DNA of 64,000 nucleotides from Methylobacterium sp. J-070 (GTDB lineage: Bacteria; Pseudomonadota; Alphaproteobacteria; Rhizobiales; Beijerinckiaceae): NCBI RefSeq assembly GCF_022829385.1, contig NZ_JAKSXX010000290.1, positions 1 through 64,000 of the forward strand. Reading direction: 5' to 3'. A program made the translations under genes and the position numbers. Of the stretch, positions 9,086-19,200 are shown piece by piece (the first letter of the stretch is position 1; every line of letters begins with the position of its first letter). The notes under the pieces were generated by a model, which was not told the DNA's origin, searched no databases, and saw only the letters and a program-made list of their open reading frames with translations.

Positions 9086-10195
9086 TCAGGGACCCGGGAT
9101 CGCGAGGGGATTGTCGAAGAGGGCCGCGGCGTCCGGCGCGTCGACGCGCGGCCGGCCCAGGAAGGCGTCCCAGAGCCGGCGCACGAAGGCCGGGTCGAGG
9201 TCCCGCAGGATCAGCACGAGCCGCGAGGTGTGATCGGGATCGGGCCAAGCGGGCAGGGTGAGGGGGGCGTGGAACACGTGCTGCACCCCGTGCACCACCA
9301 GGGGGCGCTCGGGATCGTCGGCCAGCGCCACGATCCCCTTGAGCCGCAGCAGCTTCGGCCCGTGCCCCGAACGCAGCAGGTCCATGAACATCTCGAAGGC
9401 CGGGCGGGGCACGGGGGTCTCGCTCGTCAGGCAGATGGCCTCGATCGACGCGTCGTGCCGGTTCACGTCCGCCCCGCGTTCACCGACATCGGGGTCTTGG
9501 GCGCGCGCCAGCGCCGCGTCGCCGAGCCAGGCCCGCACGTCGGCGCCCTTGCCGTCGAGGCCGAAGAGGCCGCCGAGCAGCGCCTCCGCGGGGGCGTCCG
9601 GCCTGTCGATGGGCGCCGCCGGGTTGAGCGCGGCGAGCCGCCTCCGGATCCCGGTCGCGTCGCCCGCGAGGTCGGTCTTGGTCAGGACGATCCGGTCGGC
9701 GACCGCGACCTGGCGCAGGGCCTCCGGATGGGCGTCCAGGGTGGCGGCCCCCGTCACCGCGTCCACAACCGTCACCACGGCCTGGAGCCGGAACCGCAGC
9801 ACGAGATAGGGATGGTAGATCAGGGCGTGCAGGATCGGCGCCGGGTCGGCGAGGCCGGTGGTCTCGATCACCACCCGGCGGAACGGCCGGATGCGGCCGT
9901 TGTCGCGCTTGCGCAGCAGGTCCTCGAGGGTCGCGATCAGGTCGCCCCGCACCGTGCAGCACAGGCATCCGGCCCCGAGCAGGATCATGTCCTCGTCGAC
10001 GGTCTCGATCAGCAGGTGGTCGAGGCCGATGGCGCCGAACTCGTTGACGATCACCACCGTGTCGGCGAGCGCCGGATCGCGCAGCAGCCGGTTCAGCAGC
10101 GTGGTCTTGCCGGCGCCGAGGAAGCCGGTGAGCACCGTGAGCGGGATCGGCTCCGGGCGGCGGGGATCCGGGGCGGGGGCGGTGGTCTGGATCAT
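9086..10195 (-). CDS. CobW/COG0523-family GTP-binding protein
   Basis: A 369-residue G3E GTPase; the ATG at 10195 gives the expected N-terminus. The P-loop GFLGAGKTT is at 24-32, the family metal-binding motif GCLCC (CxCC) at 76-80, and ETTGLADP and LTKTDL serve as the G3 and G4 motifs. A CobW C-terminal domain follows, with the late motif FHAPLTL. Members insert or deliver metals such as zinc or cobalt to target proteins. No cobalamin gene and no visible Zur box lies nearby, so the metal cannot be assigned. The longer open frame upstream of 10195 runs antisense to its neighbour and is not translated. Confidence 0.9.
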   Translation of the reverse strand: MIQTTAPAPDPRRPEPIPLTVLTGFLGAGKTTLLNRLLRDPALADTVVIVNEFGAIGLDHLLIETVDEDMILLGAGCLCCTVRGDLIATLEDLLRKRDNGRIRPFRRVVIETTGLADPAPILHALIYHPYLVLRFRLQAVVTVVDAVTGAATLDAHPEALRQVAVADRIVLTKTDLAGDATGIRRRLAALNPAAPIDRPDAPAEALLGGLFGLDGKGADVRAWLGDAALARAQDPDVGERGADVNRHDASIEAICLTSETPVPRPAFEMFMDLLRSGHGPKLLRLKGIVALADDPERPLVVHGVQHVFHAPLTLPAWPDPDHTSRLVLILRDLDPAFVRRLWDAFLGRPRVDAPDAAALFDNPLAIPGP

Positions 10196-10257
10196 GGCCG
10201 TCGACGTGGGGTCCGCAGGGGCCCGCGGCAACGTGCCGGGGGCTTCCGGAGCCGCCG

Positions 10258-11727
10258 TTATTCCTCGGCGGCGGCCTTCTTGGCCGTCGGCTTCTTGGCT
10301 GCCGGCTTGTGCGCGACGGTTTTGGGCGCGGGCTTCGCCAGGCCCCTGCCGGGTTTGGCCTCCGGCATCGTCGGCGTCTCGACGGCGGTGTAGGCGCTCG
10401 CGGATCGGGGGAGGGGATGACCCGCCTTGGCGGCGACCTTCGGGGCCGGATTGGCCGCCGCTTTCGCGGCCTGCGCGTGCGCCAGCCGCGCCTCGCGGGC
10501 CTGCTTGGCTGCCTCCAGAGCCGCCGCGCGCCTGACCTTGGCGGCTTCGAGCTTGGCGGCGCGGGTGTTGGCGGCGGCCGCCTTCTGCTCGGCCTCCTGC
10601 GTCTCGAGGATCTGCTGGCCCTCGGCCGGGTTGCGGCCGATCCAGACGGCGATCGGCTGGAGCGGCGCCCGCGGCGGCAGGCTGCGGGCGCGCAGCGCCG
10701 GGCTGGAGAAGGCGGCGAGCGCCAGCGCGGGCGAGTTCGCCGCGGCGCCGCCGATGAGCTGCGCCGCCGAGCCCGGGGCATTCAGCGCGCCGGGACCGTC
10801 CTCGATGGCCGGAGCCTTCTTGCCGCCGCACACGAAGGGCCGCATGTCCGGCGGCTGGACGAGGGCGGAAGCCGGAAGGGCGTCGAGGGTCGGGCTCGTC
10901 CAGCCGGGCGCCTGGGAGAAGCCGTAGTCGAACAGGTCGGCGGCCTTCACGTCGCGCTCGCGCGGGCTCGGCTGGCCCATCACGATGGTGACGATGCGGC
11001 GGCCGTTGCGGCTGGCGGTCGCCACCACGTTGAAGCCGCCCGAGCAGATGAAGCCGGTCTTCATCCCGTCGGTGCCGGGATAGCGTCCGAGCAGGCCGTT
11101 GTGGTTGGCCATCACGGCGCGGCCGAACTGGATCGCCGAGATCGAGAACAGGTCGTGCGAATCCGGGAACTCTCGGATCAGCGCCCGGGCCAGCACCGCC
11201 ATGTCGCGGGCCGAGGTCCATTGCCGCGGATCGGGCAGGCCGTTCGGATTGTACCAGTGGCTGTCGCGCATGCCGATCCGCTGCGCGGTCTCGTTCATGA
11301 GGGCGGCGAAATTGTCGACCGAGCCGCCCAGGGACTCGCCGATCGCGTAGGCGATGTCGTTGGCCGACTTGACCATGATGATCTTGAGGGCGTTGTCGAG
11401 GGTCAGCTGCGTCCCCGGCTTGAACCCCATCTTCGAGGGCGGCTCGGCGGCGGCGGCGGCCGAGATCGTGATCATCGAATCGAGCGAGACCTTGCCCTGA
11501 CGCACGAGGTCGAGGGCGACGTAGGTGGTCATCAGCTTGGTGATGGAGGCGGGGTACCAGGGATCCGTCGGCGCCTGCGCGTAGATCACCTTCCCCGAGT
11601 CGACGTCCGCCACCAGGATCGGCACCGTGACGGCGTTGGCCGCGCCGACCCCGACCAGGATCGGTCCGAGGAGACCCGTCAGGGCCGCGAGGCCGACGGT
11701 GAGACACCGGAGGGGGGAAGAGGACAT
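10258..11727 (-). CDS. D-alanyl-D-alanine carboxypeptidase (PBP5/6, DacF-like)
   Basis: A 489-residue S11 serine peptidase that trims the pentapeptide stem of peptidoglycan in the periplasm. The ATG at 11727 places a signal peptide at residues 1-32 (cleavage after GAANA). The three catalytic motifs are SITK (61-64), SAN (121-123) and KTG (223-225). From about residue 375 the domain gives way to a long Ala/Lys-rich tail with proline. This replaces the usual amphipathic membrane-anchor helix and may bind the wall or membrane electrostatically. An upstream in-frame start at 11877 would bury the signal peptide and is unlikely. Confidence 0.92.
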   Translation of the reverse strand: MSSSPLRCLTVGLAALTGLLGPILVGVGAANAVTVPILVADVDSGKVIYAQAPTDPWYPASITKLMTTYVALDLVRQGKVSLDSMITISAAAAAEPPSKMGFKPGTQLTLDNALKIIMVKSANDIAYAIGESLGGSVDNFAALMNETAQRIGMRDSHWYNPNGLPDPRQWTSARDMAVLARALIREFPDSHDLFSISAIQFGRAVMANHNGLLGRYPGTDGMKTGFICSGGFNVVATASRNGRRIVTIVMGQPSPRERDVKAADLFDYGFSQAPGWTSPTLDALPASALVQPPDMRPFVCGGKKAPAIEDGPGALNAPGSAAQLIGGAAANSPALALAAFSSPALRARSLPPRAPLQPIAVWIGRNPAEGQQILETQEAEQKAAAANTRAAKLEAAKVRRAAALEAAKQAREARLAHAQAAKAAANPAPKVAAKAGHPLPRSASAYTAVETPTMPEAKPGRGLAKPAPKTVAHKPAAKKPTAKKAAAEE

Positions 11728-12084
11728 TCGAGCCCGACTCGTCAGAGGATCGCCAGGGTCGGCGCCGCGAGGCGCCGGTCGTCCGGCCGGCTGGCCGGAG
11801 CGCGGCACGACCCGGACGGCCTGGTTCGGTCGCCGAGCAGCATCTCGGCATGAACGGGGCTTCCGTGGCAAGAGCAAGGCGAGCCCGCGCGGCGGGGCTG
11901 CGCGGCGCGGTTGTCAGTGGTCCACGGAACGCACACCCCTTATGTGCGGCTCAGGGCTCTTCCGGCCGGGGCCGGCGCCGGTTCGGCGCACGGGAGCGCG
12001 TCACAGAACGGGCGGCGGGCCGTTCCCGATGGCAACGCCGACGGGAACGGCCGCGGGCCGGCGACGAGGGTGGCTGGGACGACA
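11728..12084. other. Divergent intergenic region between the carboxypeptidase gene and queE
   Basis: About 357 bases between two divergently transcribed genes, so it must hold both promoters. No coding frame with credible composition and no clear hairpin was seen. Confidence 0.5.
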
Positions 12085-12717
12085 GTGGCTTACGCGGTCA
12101 AAGAGATCTTCCACACGCTGCAGGGCGAGGGCGCCCAGGCCGGGCGCGCGGCCGTGTTCTGCCGCTTCGCCGGGTGCAACCTGTGGTCCGGGCGTGAGGC
12201 GGACCGCGCGGCTGCGGCCTGCCGGTTCTGCGACACCGACTTCGTGGGCCTGGACGGGGAGGGCGGCGGACGCTTCGCCGACGCCGCCGCCCTCGCCGGT
12301 GCCATCGCGGCGGCCTGGGCGGGGGGGCCGGACAACCGCTACGTCGTGTTCACGGGCGGCGAGCCGCTCCTCCAGCTCGACGCGCCCCTGATCGAGGCCG
12401 TTCACGCGGAGGCGTTCGAGATCGCCATCGAGACGAACGGCACGTTGCCCGCGCCCCCCGGGATCGACTGGATCTGCGTGAGCCCGAAGGGACGCAACGC
12501 CCTCGCGCAGATCACCGGCGACGAGCTCAAGCTGGTCTACCCGCAGGACGATGCGGATCCGGCGGATTTCGTCGGCCTGGGCTTCCGCCACCGCTTCCTC
12601 CAGCCCATGGACGGGCCGGGTCAGATCGCCAGCACGCAGGCGGCGATCGCGTATTGCCGGCGCGACGCCCGCTGGCGTCTGTCTCTGCAGACCCACAAGA
12701 TGATCGGCATCCCCTGA
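12085..12717 (+). CDS. queE: 7-carboxy-7-deazaguanine synthase (radical SAM)
   Basis: A 210-residue enzyme that contracts 6-carboxy-tetrahydropterin to the 7-deazaguanine core of queuosine. GTG at 12085 is chosen because the protein then opens with AYAVKEIFHTLQGEG, the usual QueE start. Cluster ligands are Cys31, Cys46 and Cys49, a CX14CX2C spacing that replaces the common CX3CX2C and is known in a subset of QueE enzymes. FTGGEPLLQ is the SAM-contact motif and IETNGT a substrate strand. QueC/QueD are not adjacent in this window. Confidence 0.94.
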   Translation: MAYAVKEIFHTLQGEGAQAGRAAVFCRFAGCNLWSGREADRAAAACRFCDTDFVGLDGEGGGRFADAAALAGAIAAAWAGGPDNRYVVFTGGEPLLQLDAPLIEAVHAEAFEIAIETNGTLPAPPGIDWICVSPKGRNALAQITGDELKLVYPQDDADPADFVGLGFRHRFLQPMDGPGQIASTQAAIAYCRRDARWRLSLQTHKMIGIP

Positions 12718-12820
12718 CAAGATTTCTTTCAGGTGAGCGCCAGCAACGCGCCGGCGCTCTTTCCAACGGGGTCAAAATGAGGGACGATCACCGCGGCATT
12801 CCAGCCGCGGATCTGCGCCC

Positions 12821-14194
12821 TTGTGCTTGGATGGATCTTCCGGGAGCCGGCCGAACATCGTCGATCCCCTCGGCGCCGACGGGATCTGGCCGATCGAGCC
12901 GGACCCGCGGCTGACCAACCTCCGCGGTCGCCAGGACTGGCATCTCCACGACGGGCACCCCGTGGCGGCCGCGGTCGCGGGGCGGTTGATCGGCGCGGAC
13001 GACGCCAGGATCGCGCAGCTCGGCATCCGCCGCGATTCGCGCGACCACGCGTTCCCGGCCGCCTTCGCGCACGCCCCGGACACCGGCGAGCGCCTGGGCG
13101 CCTGCGTGCCCCTGCCCGATCCCGCCCTTCTCGATCTCGATGCCGACAGCACCGTCGAGGTGCCGCTCCCGAGCGGACGGCCGACGCTGTTCCGGGCCGG
13201 CCGTCCGGCCGCCCTCTACCTGTTTCAGGACACGCTGGGGGCCCTGGAGGTCTGGACCGGCCGGGCCTTCGCCACGCTCGGACGGCTCCCGGCGAGTCCG
13301 GGGGGATCGTCCCTCGCCCTGGGCCGGGAGGGGCTCGCCTACACCACGGTCGACGCGCTGGTTTCCGTGACGCTGCCGCAGCTCGGGCCGGGCCTCGCCC
13401 ATGTCGAGGCGCGGCTCCCGGGCCTGCGCTTCCTGTCCGCACCCTGCTGGCGCGGGGCCGACCTGCTCGCCCTCGCCGAGCGGGATGGGCGGCTCATCGG
13501 GTGCCGCGCCCCGGCCGGCTCGGACGTGCTCGCCCTGTCCGACACCGGCATCACCGCGTCGGGGGGCCCCTTCTCCGGACCCTGGACGAACCGCCTCGGC
13601 GACGCGGTCTGGACCGGGCCCGACGGATTCGTCACCTGGCGGGCCTGTGCCGACGAGATCTACCGCACGCCCTGGCCGGATGGCTTCGTTCCGATTGCCG
13701 CGCAGGTCCCATGGCGCGACGACGCCGATACGCATCATCAGCTCGGCCTGGCGGCCGGCCGGTATCACGTCGCCGCGCTGTCGCCGGACACGACCCTCCG
13801 GCCTCTGGACGGGCCGCGCCTCGCGGCCGGGACCGTCGCCTATTGGGGCGCCGAATACTTCGCCGCCCCCTGGCGTCCGCCCGTCGAGACACTGAGCCTC
13901 GGCATCCACGCGGGGAGCCTTCTCGTCCCGCTGCTGGCGATGCCGCGCGATACCGTGCTGCTGGCCCTCGACCTCGACGTCCCGCGCGGCGATTTCGCGC
14001 GCGGGGCGGCGCTGATGACGCCCGCGACCGGCTACGTCCTCCACCACGCCCACGGAGCCGGCCTGCGCCGTCTGCCGGTCAGCCTCGACGTCACCGCCAT
14101 CCAGGATGCGGGCGCGCTCCTGCACGACGGGACCCTCTATCTCTGGAGCCGGTCCGCGCGCCGCTGCCACGCCCTGCGGCTGCGACCGGCATGA
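12821..14194 (+). CDS. Uncharacterised protein, first gene of the tubulin-like operon
   Basis: About 457 residues, no recognised family. The sequence has recurring short strands ending in Ala/Leu-Gly-Arg and aromatic turns (SLALGREGLAYTTVDALVS, RLGDAVWTGPDGFVTWR), which suggests a beta-propeller-like fold. There is no signal peptide or membrane span, so it is probably cytoplasmic. The start is uncertain: TTG at 12821 is the first in-frame start, GTG at 12962 a later option, and no ATG occurs early. Its TGA overlaps the ATG of the next gene (ATGA at 14191), implying translational coupling with the vWA-like protein. It is probably a partner of the tubulin-like protein at 16203. Confidence 0.75.
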   Translation: MCLDGSSGSRPNIVDPLGADGIWPIEPDPRLTNLRGRQDWHLHDGHPVAAAVAGRLIGADDARIAQLGIRRDSRDHAFPAAFAHAPDTGERLGACVPLPDPALLDLDADSTVEVPLPSGRPTLFRAGRPAALYLFQDTLGALEVWTGRAFATLGRLPASPGGSSLALGREGLAYTTVDALVSVTLPQLGPGLAHVEARLPGLRFLSAPCWRGADLLALAERDGRLIGCRAPAGSDVLALSDTGITASGGPFSGPWTNRLGDAVWTGPDGFVTWRACADEIYRTPWPDGFVPIAAQVPWRDDADTHHQLGLAAGRYHVAALSPDTTLRPLDGPRLAAGTVAYWGAEYFAAPWRPPVETLSLGIHAGSLLVPLLAMPRDTVLLALDLDVPRGDFARGAALMTPATGYVLHHAHGAGLRRLPVSLDVTAIQDAGALLHDGTLYLWSRSARRCHALRLRPA

Positions 14195-15720
14195 GAGTCT
14201 GGCTGCAAGCGATCCTGGCGCTGCTCGTCCTCCCGGGCGGTGTTGCCCGCGCGGAGACGCCACGCCAACTCTTCCTGATCCAGGATTCCGGCTGGATGGA
14301 GCCGTTCCTCGCCGCCGAGGGCTCGCGGTTCCGGCCGCTCATCGAGGCGCTGGTGGCGGCCACCGCGATAGGGGACGGCGCGGTCGCGATCGCGACCTTC
14401 GATCAGGACGGCCAGGTCCCGGGCCGCACCTCGCCGCGCATCCTGTACGACGGTCCCTACCGGGCGGACCGCATCCGGGCGGCCGTCACGGCGATCGACC
14501 TGCCGCGCAAGGCGGGCGGCCGGGCCTATGCCGATGCCGATTTCAACGGCGCGCTGCTCGGCGGGATCCGGTCGGGCCTGCACGGCCGCGACGGCGTGAT
14601 CTGGATGATCACCAACAACAAGAACGCGCCGGGCAACAGCGCCGAGGTCGAGCGCAACACCGCCGCCTTCTACGCGACCCTGCGCGCCGCCCCGGCGTTC
14701 ACCCGGATCGTCGCCCATCCGGTCCGGATGCCGCTCCAGGGGCGCAGCTTCTCGGAGACGGGCTTCGTCATCTACGGTATCGGCTACGGCCCCGCCGGCG
14801 GGCGGGCGCTCGACGCCGTGCTCGCCGCGCCCGGCCTCTCCGCCCTGTTCAGCCATCCGCCCGTGACCCTCAAGCCGGTCCCGGCGGGGGCCCTCGCCCT
14901 GCGCTTCGACCGGCTCGACAGCGGCGGTCTGGAGGCCGAACTGGAGAACGGCGTCCTGGTGGTGCGCGGGGCCGACGCCGTCGGCGGGGCGGTCCTGCAT
15001 ATCACCGGCCATCTCCGCAACGGGCTCTATCCGCAGCGGGTCGCCGCGGCGAGGCTGGCGCTGGACTGGAGCGAGGCGCAGCCCGGAACGGCCCTCGCGC
15101 GGGCGCGGATCGTGCCGGACGCCATCGCCGAGCTGGCGCCGCAGGCCGAGAGCCCGCCGCTCACCGTCACGCTGACCCTGCCACCGATCCCGCGCCCGGA
15201 CGGCATCGCCGGCCTGCTCGCCGGGAGCCGGCACGTGGACGGCCTCCTCACCCTCCGGCTGACGGACCTGCGGCTCGCCCTCGATCCGGCCTTCCTGGAC
15301 CGCGTCCGGCCGATCTTCGGGAGCGGCCTCTTCGCGGTGGACCAGCCGACGGGGTCCGTCGCCGCGGATCCTGTCGCGCTGGAGGATCGCCTGCCGGGGC
15401 TGTTCCGCGACTATCGCGGCGTGTCGGAGGGGGCTGTCAGCCTCCCGGTCCGCATCGAGGCGGCGTTCTCGCCCTGGCCCCTCGTCGCGGCCTCCGGCGG
15501 GGGGCTCGCGCTGGCGGGGGCCGCCGGCCTGTGCGCGGCCTCGATGCGGCGGGCCCGGACCTACACGGTGAGGCTCGGGGCGGTCTCGAAGCGCGCGAGC
15601 CTGAGGCCGTACCGGCCCGAGGTGCTGCGCGCGCCGGACGGCAGCCGCTGGCTCGTGCGGGCGCGCCTGTGGGGCGAGCCCCGCGTCACGCGGATCGCGG
15701 CGTCCGGACCCGGCGCATGA
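14191..15720 (+). CDS. Exported vWA-like protein with C-terminal membrane anchor
   Basis: A 509-residue protein with a signal peptide (1-22, cleavage after GVARA) and a transmembrane segment at about 429-451, followed by a basic 58-residue cytoplasmic tail. Residues 25-210 read as a von Willebrand A fold: first strand LFLIQDSGWM, second VAIATFDQD, fourth DGVIWMITNNKN, then TRIVAHPVR. The metal-site DxSxS is reduced to QDSGW and the fourth-strand Asp is Asn, so metal binding is probably altered. Residues 290-420 look like a beta-sandwich. It overlaps both neighbours by four bases (ATGA). It would place the vWA face in the periplasm and the tail beside the tubulin-like protein. Confidence 0.8.
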   Translation: MRVWLQAILALLVLPGGVARAETPRQLFLIQDSGWMEPFLAAEGSRFRPLIEALVAATAIGDGAVAIATFDQDGQVPGRTSPRILYDGPYRADRIRAAVTAIDLPRKAGGRAYADADFNGALLGGIRSGLHGRDGVIWMITNNKNAPGNSAEVERNTAAFYATLRAAPAFTRIVAHPVRMPLQGRSFSETGFVIYGIGYGPAGGRALDAVLAAPGLSALFSHPPVTLKPVPAGALALRFDRLDSGGLEAELENGVLVVRGADAVGGAVLHITGHLRNGLYPQRVAAARLALDWSEAQPGTALARARIVPDAIAELAPQAESPPLTVTLTLPPIPRPDGIAGLLAGSRHVDGLLTLRLTDLRLALDPAFLDRVRPIFGSGLFAVDQPTGSVAADPVALEDRLPGLFRDYRGVSEGAVSLPVRIEAAFSPWPLVAASGGGLALAGAAGLCAASMRRARTYTVRLGAVSKRASLRPYRPEVLRAPDGSRWLVRARLWGEPRVTRIAASGPGA

Positions 15721-16199
15721 TCGGCCTCCGCGACGACGGCCCTGCCCGTCAGGACCCGATCCGGGTCCAGATGCAGGGCGGGCAGGACTTCACGATCCCC
15801 GCCCCGCAGCCCACCCCACAGGGCGCGACGCCGCCGATGGAGCCGGCTCCGGCGCGGACGACGGCGCCGAGCCCGTTCTCCCGCCTTGAGCGGATGTCGA
15901 CCACCCCGGAGCTCCTGCTCGGGGCCGCGGCGCTCCTGGTTCTGGCGATCGTCTTCCTGTTCGTCCGGCACGCGGTGCGGGTCCATCTGATCAATCGGCG
16001 CGCGACCCTCGACGCAGCGGACGGGGCGAGCTGGATGCTGTTCGCCGCCCTGATGTGCACGGCGACCATCCTGGTGGGCGCCACGGTCGGGCGGCTGTGG
16101 CAGGCCTGGGCGGGGCTGACCGCGGGCTTCGCCCTCTGCATCATCCTGTTCGCGGTCGCCCTGTCGCTGTTCCTGCGCGCACCCGAACGGAGGCGCTGA
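15717..16199 (+). CDS. Small membrane protein of the tubulin-like operon
   Basis: A 160-residue protein of no recognised family. A proline-rich hydrophilic N-terminus (1-60) is followed by hydrophobic segments at about 65-84, 105-127 and 131-153. Its ATG overlaps the stop of the vWA-like gene, and its stop lies three bases before the tubulin-like start. Coupling and topology make it a plausible membrane tether between the exported vWA-like protein and the cytosolic tubulin-like protein (inference). Confidence 0.75.
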   Translation: MIGLRDDGPARQDPIRVQMQGGQDFTIPAPQPTPQGATPPMEPAPARTTAPSPFSRLERMSTTPELLLGAAALLVLAIVFLFVRHAVRVHLINRRATLDAADGASWMLFAALMCTATILVGATVGRLWQAWAGLTAGFALCIILFAVALSLFLRAPERRR

Positions 16200-16202
16200 G
16201 CG

Positions 16203-19200
16203 ATGGACGACGCGCGCAGAGCCGGCGGCGAGCGCCTGCTGAAGGTCCGTCCGACCGTTTTCGTGGCGCTCGGCGGTACGGGCATGGAGGTTCTTCTGCG
16301 CCTGCGCCGCCGCATCCTCCAGGCCGACTGGAACGGGGCGCGGATCGGCGCCCTCGACCAGTTCCCGGCCGCCGCCTTCCTGTACGTCGACACCGACACC
16401 CTGGAGGCGCGCGAGGCCGACCGCGCCGTCGCCACCGATCCGCTCGCCGTCAAGGTCGCGTTCCGAGAGGGCGAGACCCTGCAGAAGGCGGTCAACCTCG
16501 CCCGGTATCAGGCTGAGCGGCGGAGCTACCCGCACATCGATGCGTGGCTGCCCGCCCGCGATCTCTCGCGCATCGACGCCTCCAAGGGCGCCGGACAGAT
16601 CCGCGCCATCGCGCGCCTGCTGTTCTTTGACGAGGCGCGCAACGTGATCGGCCGTCTCGCGGCGAAGGCCGAGTCCGTCCTCGCCAACGTGTCGAACGAG
16701 GCGCAGCTGCGTGCGCTCGGCCTCGACACCGCCACCGATCTGCGTTTCGTCGTGGTGGCCTCGGTCGCCGGCGGCACCGGTTCGGGAACGATCATCGACG
16801 CCGGCTACGCGATCTCCTCCCTGGAGACGCCGAAGCGTCCAAGTGCGGTCGATCTCTTCCTCGTGCTGCCCACGGGCTATGTCGGCGCCAACCGGGACCG
16901 CGTCTTCGCCAACGGCGCGGCGACGCTGTCCGAACTCGAATACGTGATGCGCGGAAACCCGCAGCCGCCCTACGTCGAGCGCTGGGGCGATTACGACCGG
17001 GTGGCGCCCGGCGTCGCGCGGCCCTTCACCGACGTATACCTGTTCGACAGTCAGAACCTCGCCGATCAGCGCACCCGGGCGGTGGGCAATCTCTACGACA
17101 TGATCGCCGACGTCCTGTTCGAGGATTTCGGCAATTCCGAATTCTCGGGCCGCAAGCGCTCGATCGGCGTGAATCAGACCCAGCACAAGATGCGCAAATG
17201 GGCGCCGCCGAGCCCGATCCAGGCGGACCGCACGGCGCTCTACGCGCTGACCTATTCCGCCCTCGGGCAGGCCGTGCTCGCCACCCGGGGCAGCCTGGAA
17301 TTCGAGGCCGCCGCCGCCGAGGCCGGCCTCGACATGGTGGAGGCCTTCTTCGGCGTCGCCCGGGGCCGGGCCCAGCGCCGGATCCCCACCATCGAGGAGC
17401 GCGATCGGTTCGCCGCCGACCGCCTCGACCTGCGCTTCGCCGCCTACGAGACGTTTCCGAGGGTGCTCCGTCCGGCGCCCCCGGGGATCGCCGAATTCGA
17501 GCTGGTCGGGGCGCTCCTCCAGCGCTCGGACGGCACCTCCATCCAGGAGGCTGTGGCCCTCGCCGCCGACGACGCGGTCGACGCGATCCGCACCGAACTG
17601 GCGAACCCGCGCGACTGGGCCCCGAACCTGCGCAGAGAGGCCGAGCGCCTGCGCGACGACATCCTCGGCCGCACAGGGTCGGGCGCGCTCTACGGACCGC
17701 GCGGCGCGGAGGTCCTGGACGCGCGGCTGAAGCTGGAGGCGACCTGGCTCGCGGAACCGGAGGGTACGCTGCCCGCCGCGCTCTACCGCCTCCTGGACGA
17801 CCAGGAGCGCGGCGGCCTCGACTTCGTGCGCGCGCTGATCGAGGGCGTGAAGGATCTGATCGAGGCCGATGGCGGGGCGCTTACCCGCCTGACCGCCGCG
17901 GCCGACACCTATGCCCGGCTCGCGGACGAGATGCTGGCGGAGCACTTCTCCGCCTCGCTCAGCCGCCTGGAACAGGTCCGCCCGGGCCTGATCATCTCGC
18001 GCCGGCGCGACGCCGAGCGCTACCTGGAGCAGGCCCGCGACGACCTGCGCGGGTCCTGCGTGCTGCGCATCCGGTCCCTGGCCGCCCGCGAGGCCGCCGG
18101 GCTGCTGCGCCGGGTGTCGGCGTGGCTCGGCACCCGCACCGGACGGGATCCCGAGACCGGCCTCGCCCGCCATGACGGCCTGCTCGGCACCCTGAACCAG
18201 GGCCACGACGACGTGGACCGGCTGATGCGCGCGTTGCGGCTCGCCATCGCCGAGATCCGGAATGCCATCGACCGGCCCTCCGGAGGCACGTTCCTTGTCC
18301 TGCCCTCGGGCGACCTGCCGGATCTGTCCGTCCCGCCGGCGGACCGCCTCGCCTGGGCACGGGAGGCGTTCGAGGGCTATGGCGGCTCCCGTGCCCTCTT
18401 CGCGCTCCTGCGGTCGGAGGAGAGCCGCGGAGACTTGGTCGAGGCCGTCCGGGCCATGGCCCGGCGCCGGCTCGGCCCCCGCCGCGCCCGCATCCCGTCC
18501 GCCCTCGAGGCCCTGCGCGCCTTGCCGGCCGACCGGCAGCGGGAGATCCTAGAGCTCATGCTGCTGCGCAGCATGCCCTGGATCAACGCGCAGTTCGACG
18601 CCTTCAACCCGAGCGGCGACCAGTTCAAGACGGTCCTGGCCATCGAGGGCGCGCACGCGTTCCAGGCCGAGTTCGGCGCGATCCTGCGGGCGAGCCTCCC
18701 GCCGGTGCTCGGCGCCGGCGAGATCAGCGTCCTGGAATCCGGTCAGCGCGGACGCATCGTCTGCTACTGCGAACTCTCCGGCGTGCCCCTCGACGTGCTC
18801 GGACCGCTCCGCGGCGACTGGCGGAGCGCCTACGCGCAGGAGCTCGATCGCCTGGACGCGATCCCGCTGCACAATCACAAGGACTTCCTGCGCTTTCCGG
18901 ACCCGGTCGCGCCCTCGGCCGAGGAGACCGAGGCACTGCGCGAGACCCTGTCGCTGTTCCTGCGCGGCGTCTGCCTCAACCTGCTGACGCGGTCGCCGGA
19001 TACGGGCCTCTGGCGCTTCGAGTTCGAGTCGGGCGACTGGCGCAGCGTCGGCTCCGAGCGCACGCTGCGGCGCAAGCTGTTCGACCGGACCCAGCGGGAC
19101 GCGATCGCCCTCCGGCTGGCCGAGCGCGAGGCGTCGCTGTCGCCCGTCCAGGTCCTGGCGCTGGCCGCCCTGTTCGCGTGGACCGCCAAACGCGCCTACG

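Noticed and set aside
9083..10393. Plus-strand frame across the CobW gene
   Set aside because: The minus strand carries a complete GTPase with P-loop, CxCC and TKTD; the plus frame is a histidine/arginine-rich shadow.
12654..12914. Short plus-strand frame starting inside queE and overlapping the next gene
   Set aside because: Terminates early and carries no motif; the ATG at 12777 lies in a different frame from the downstream protein.
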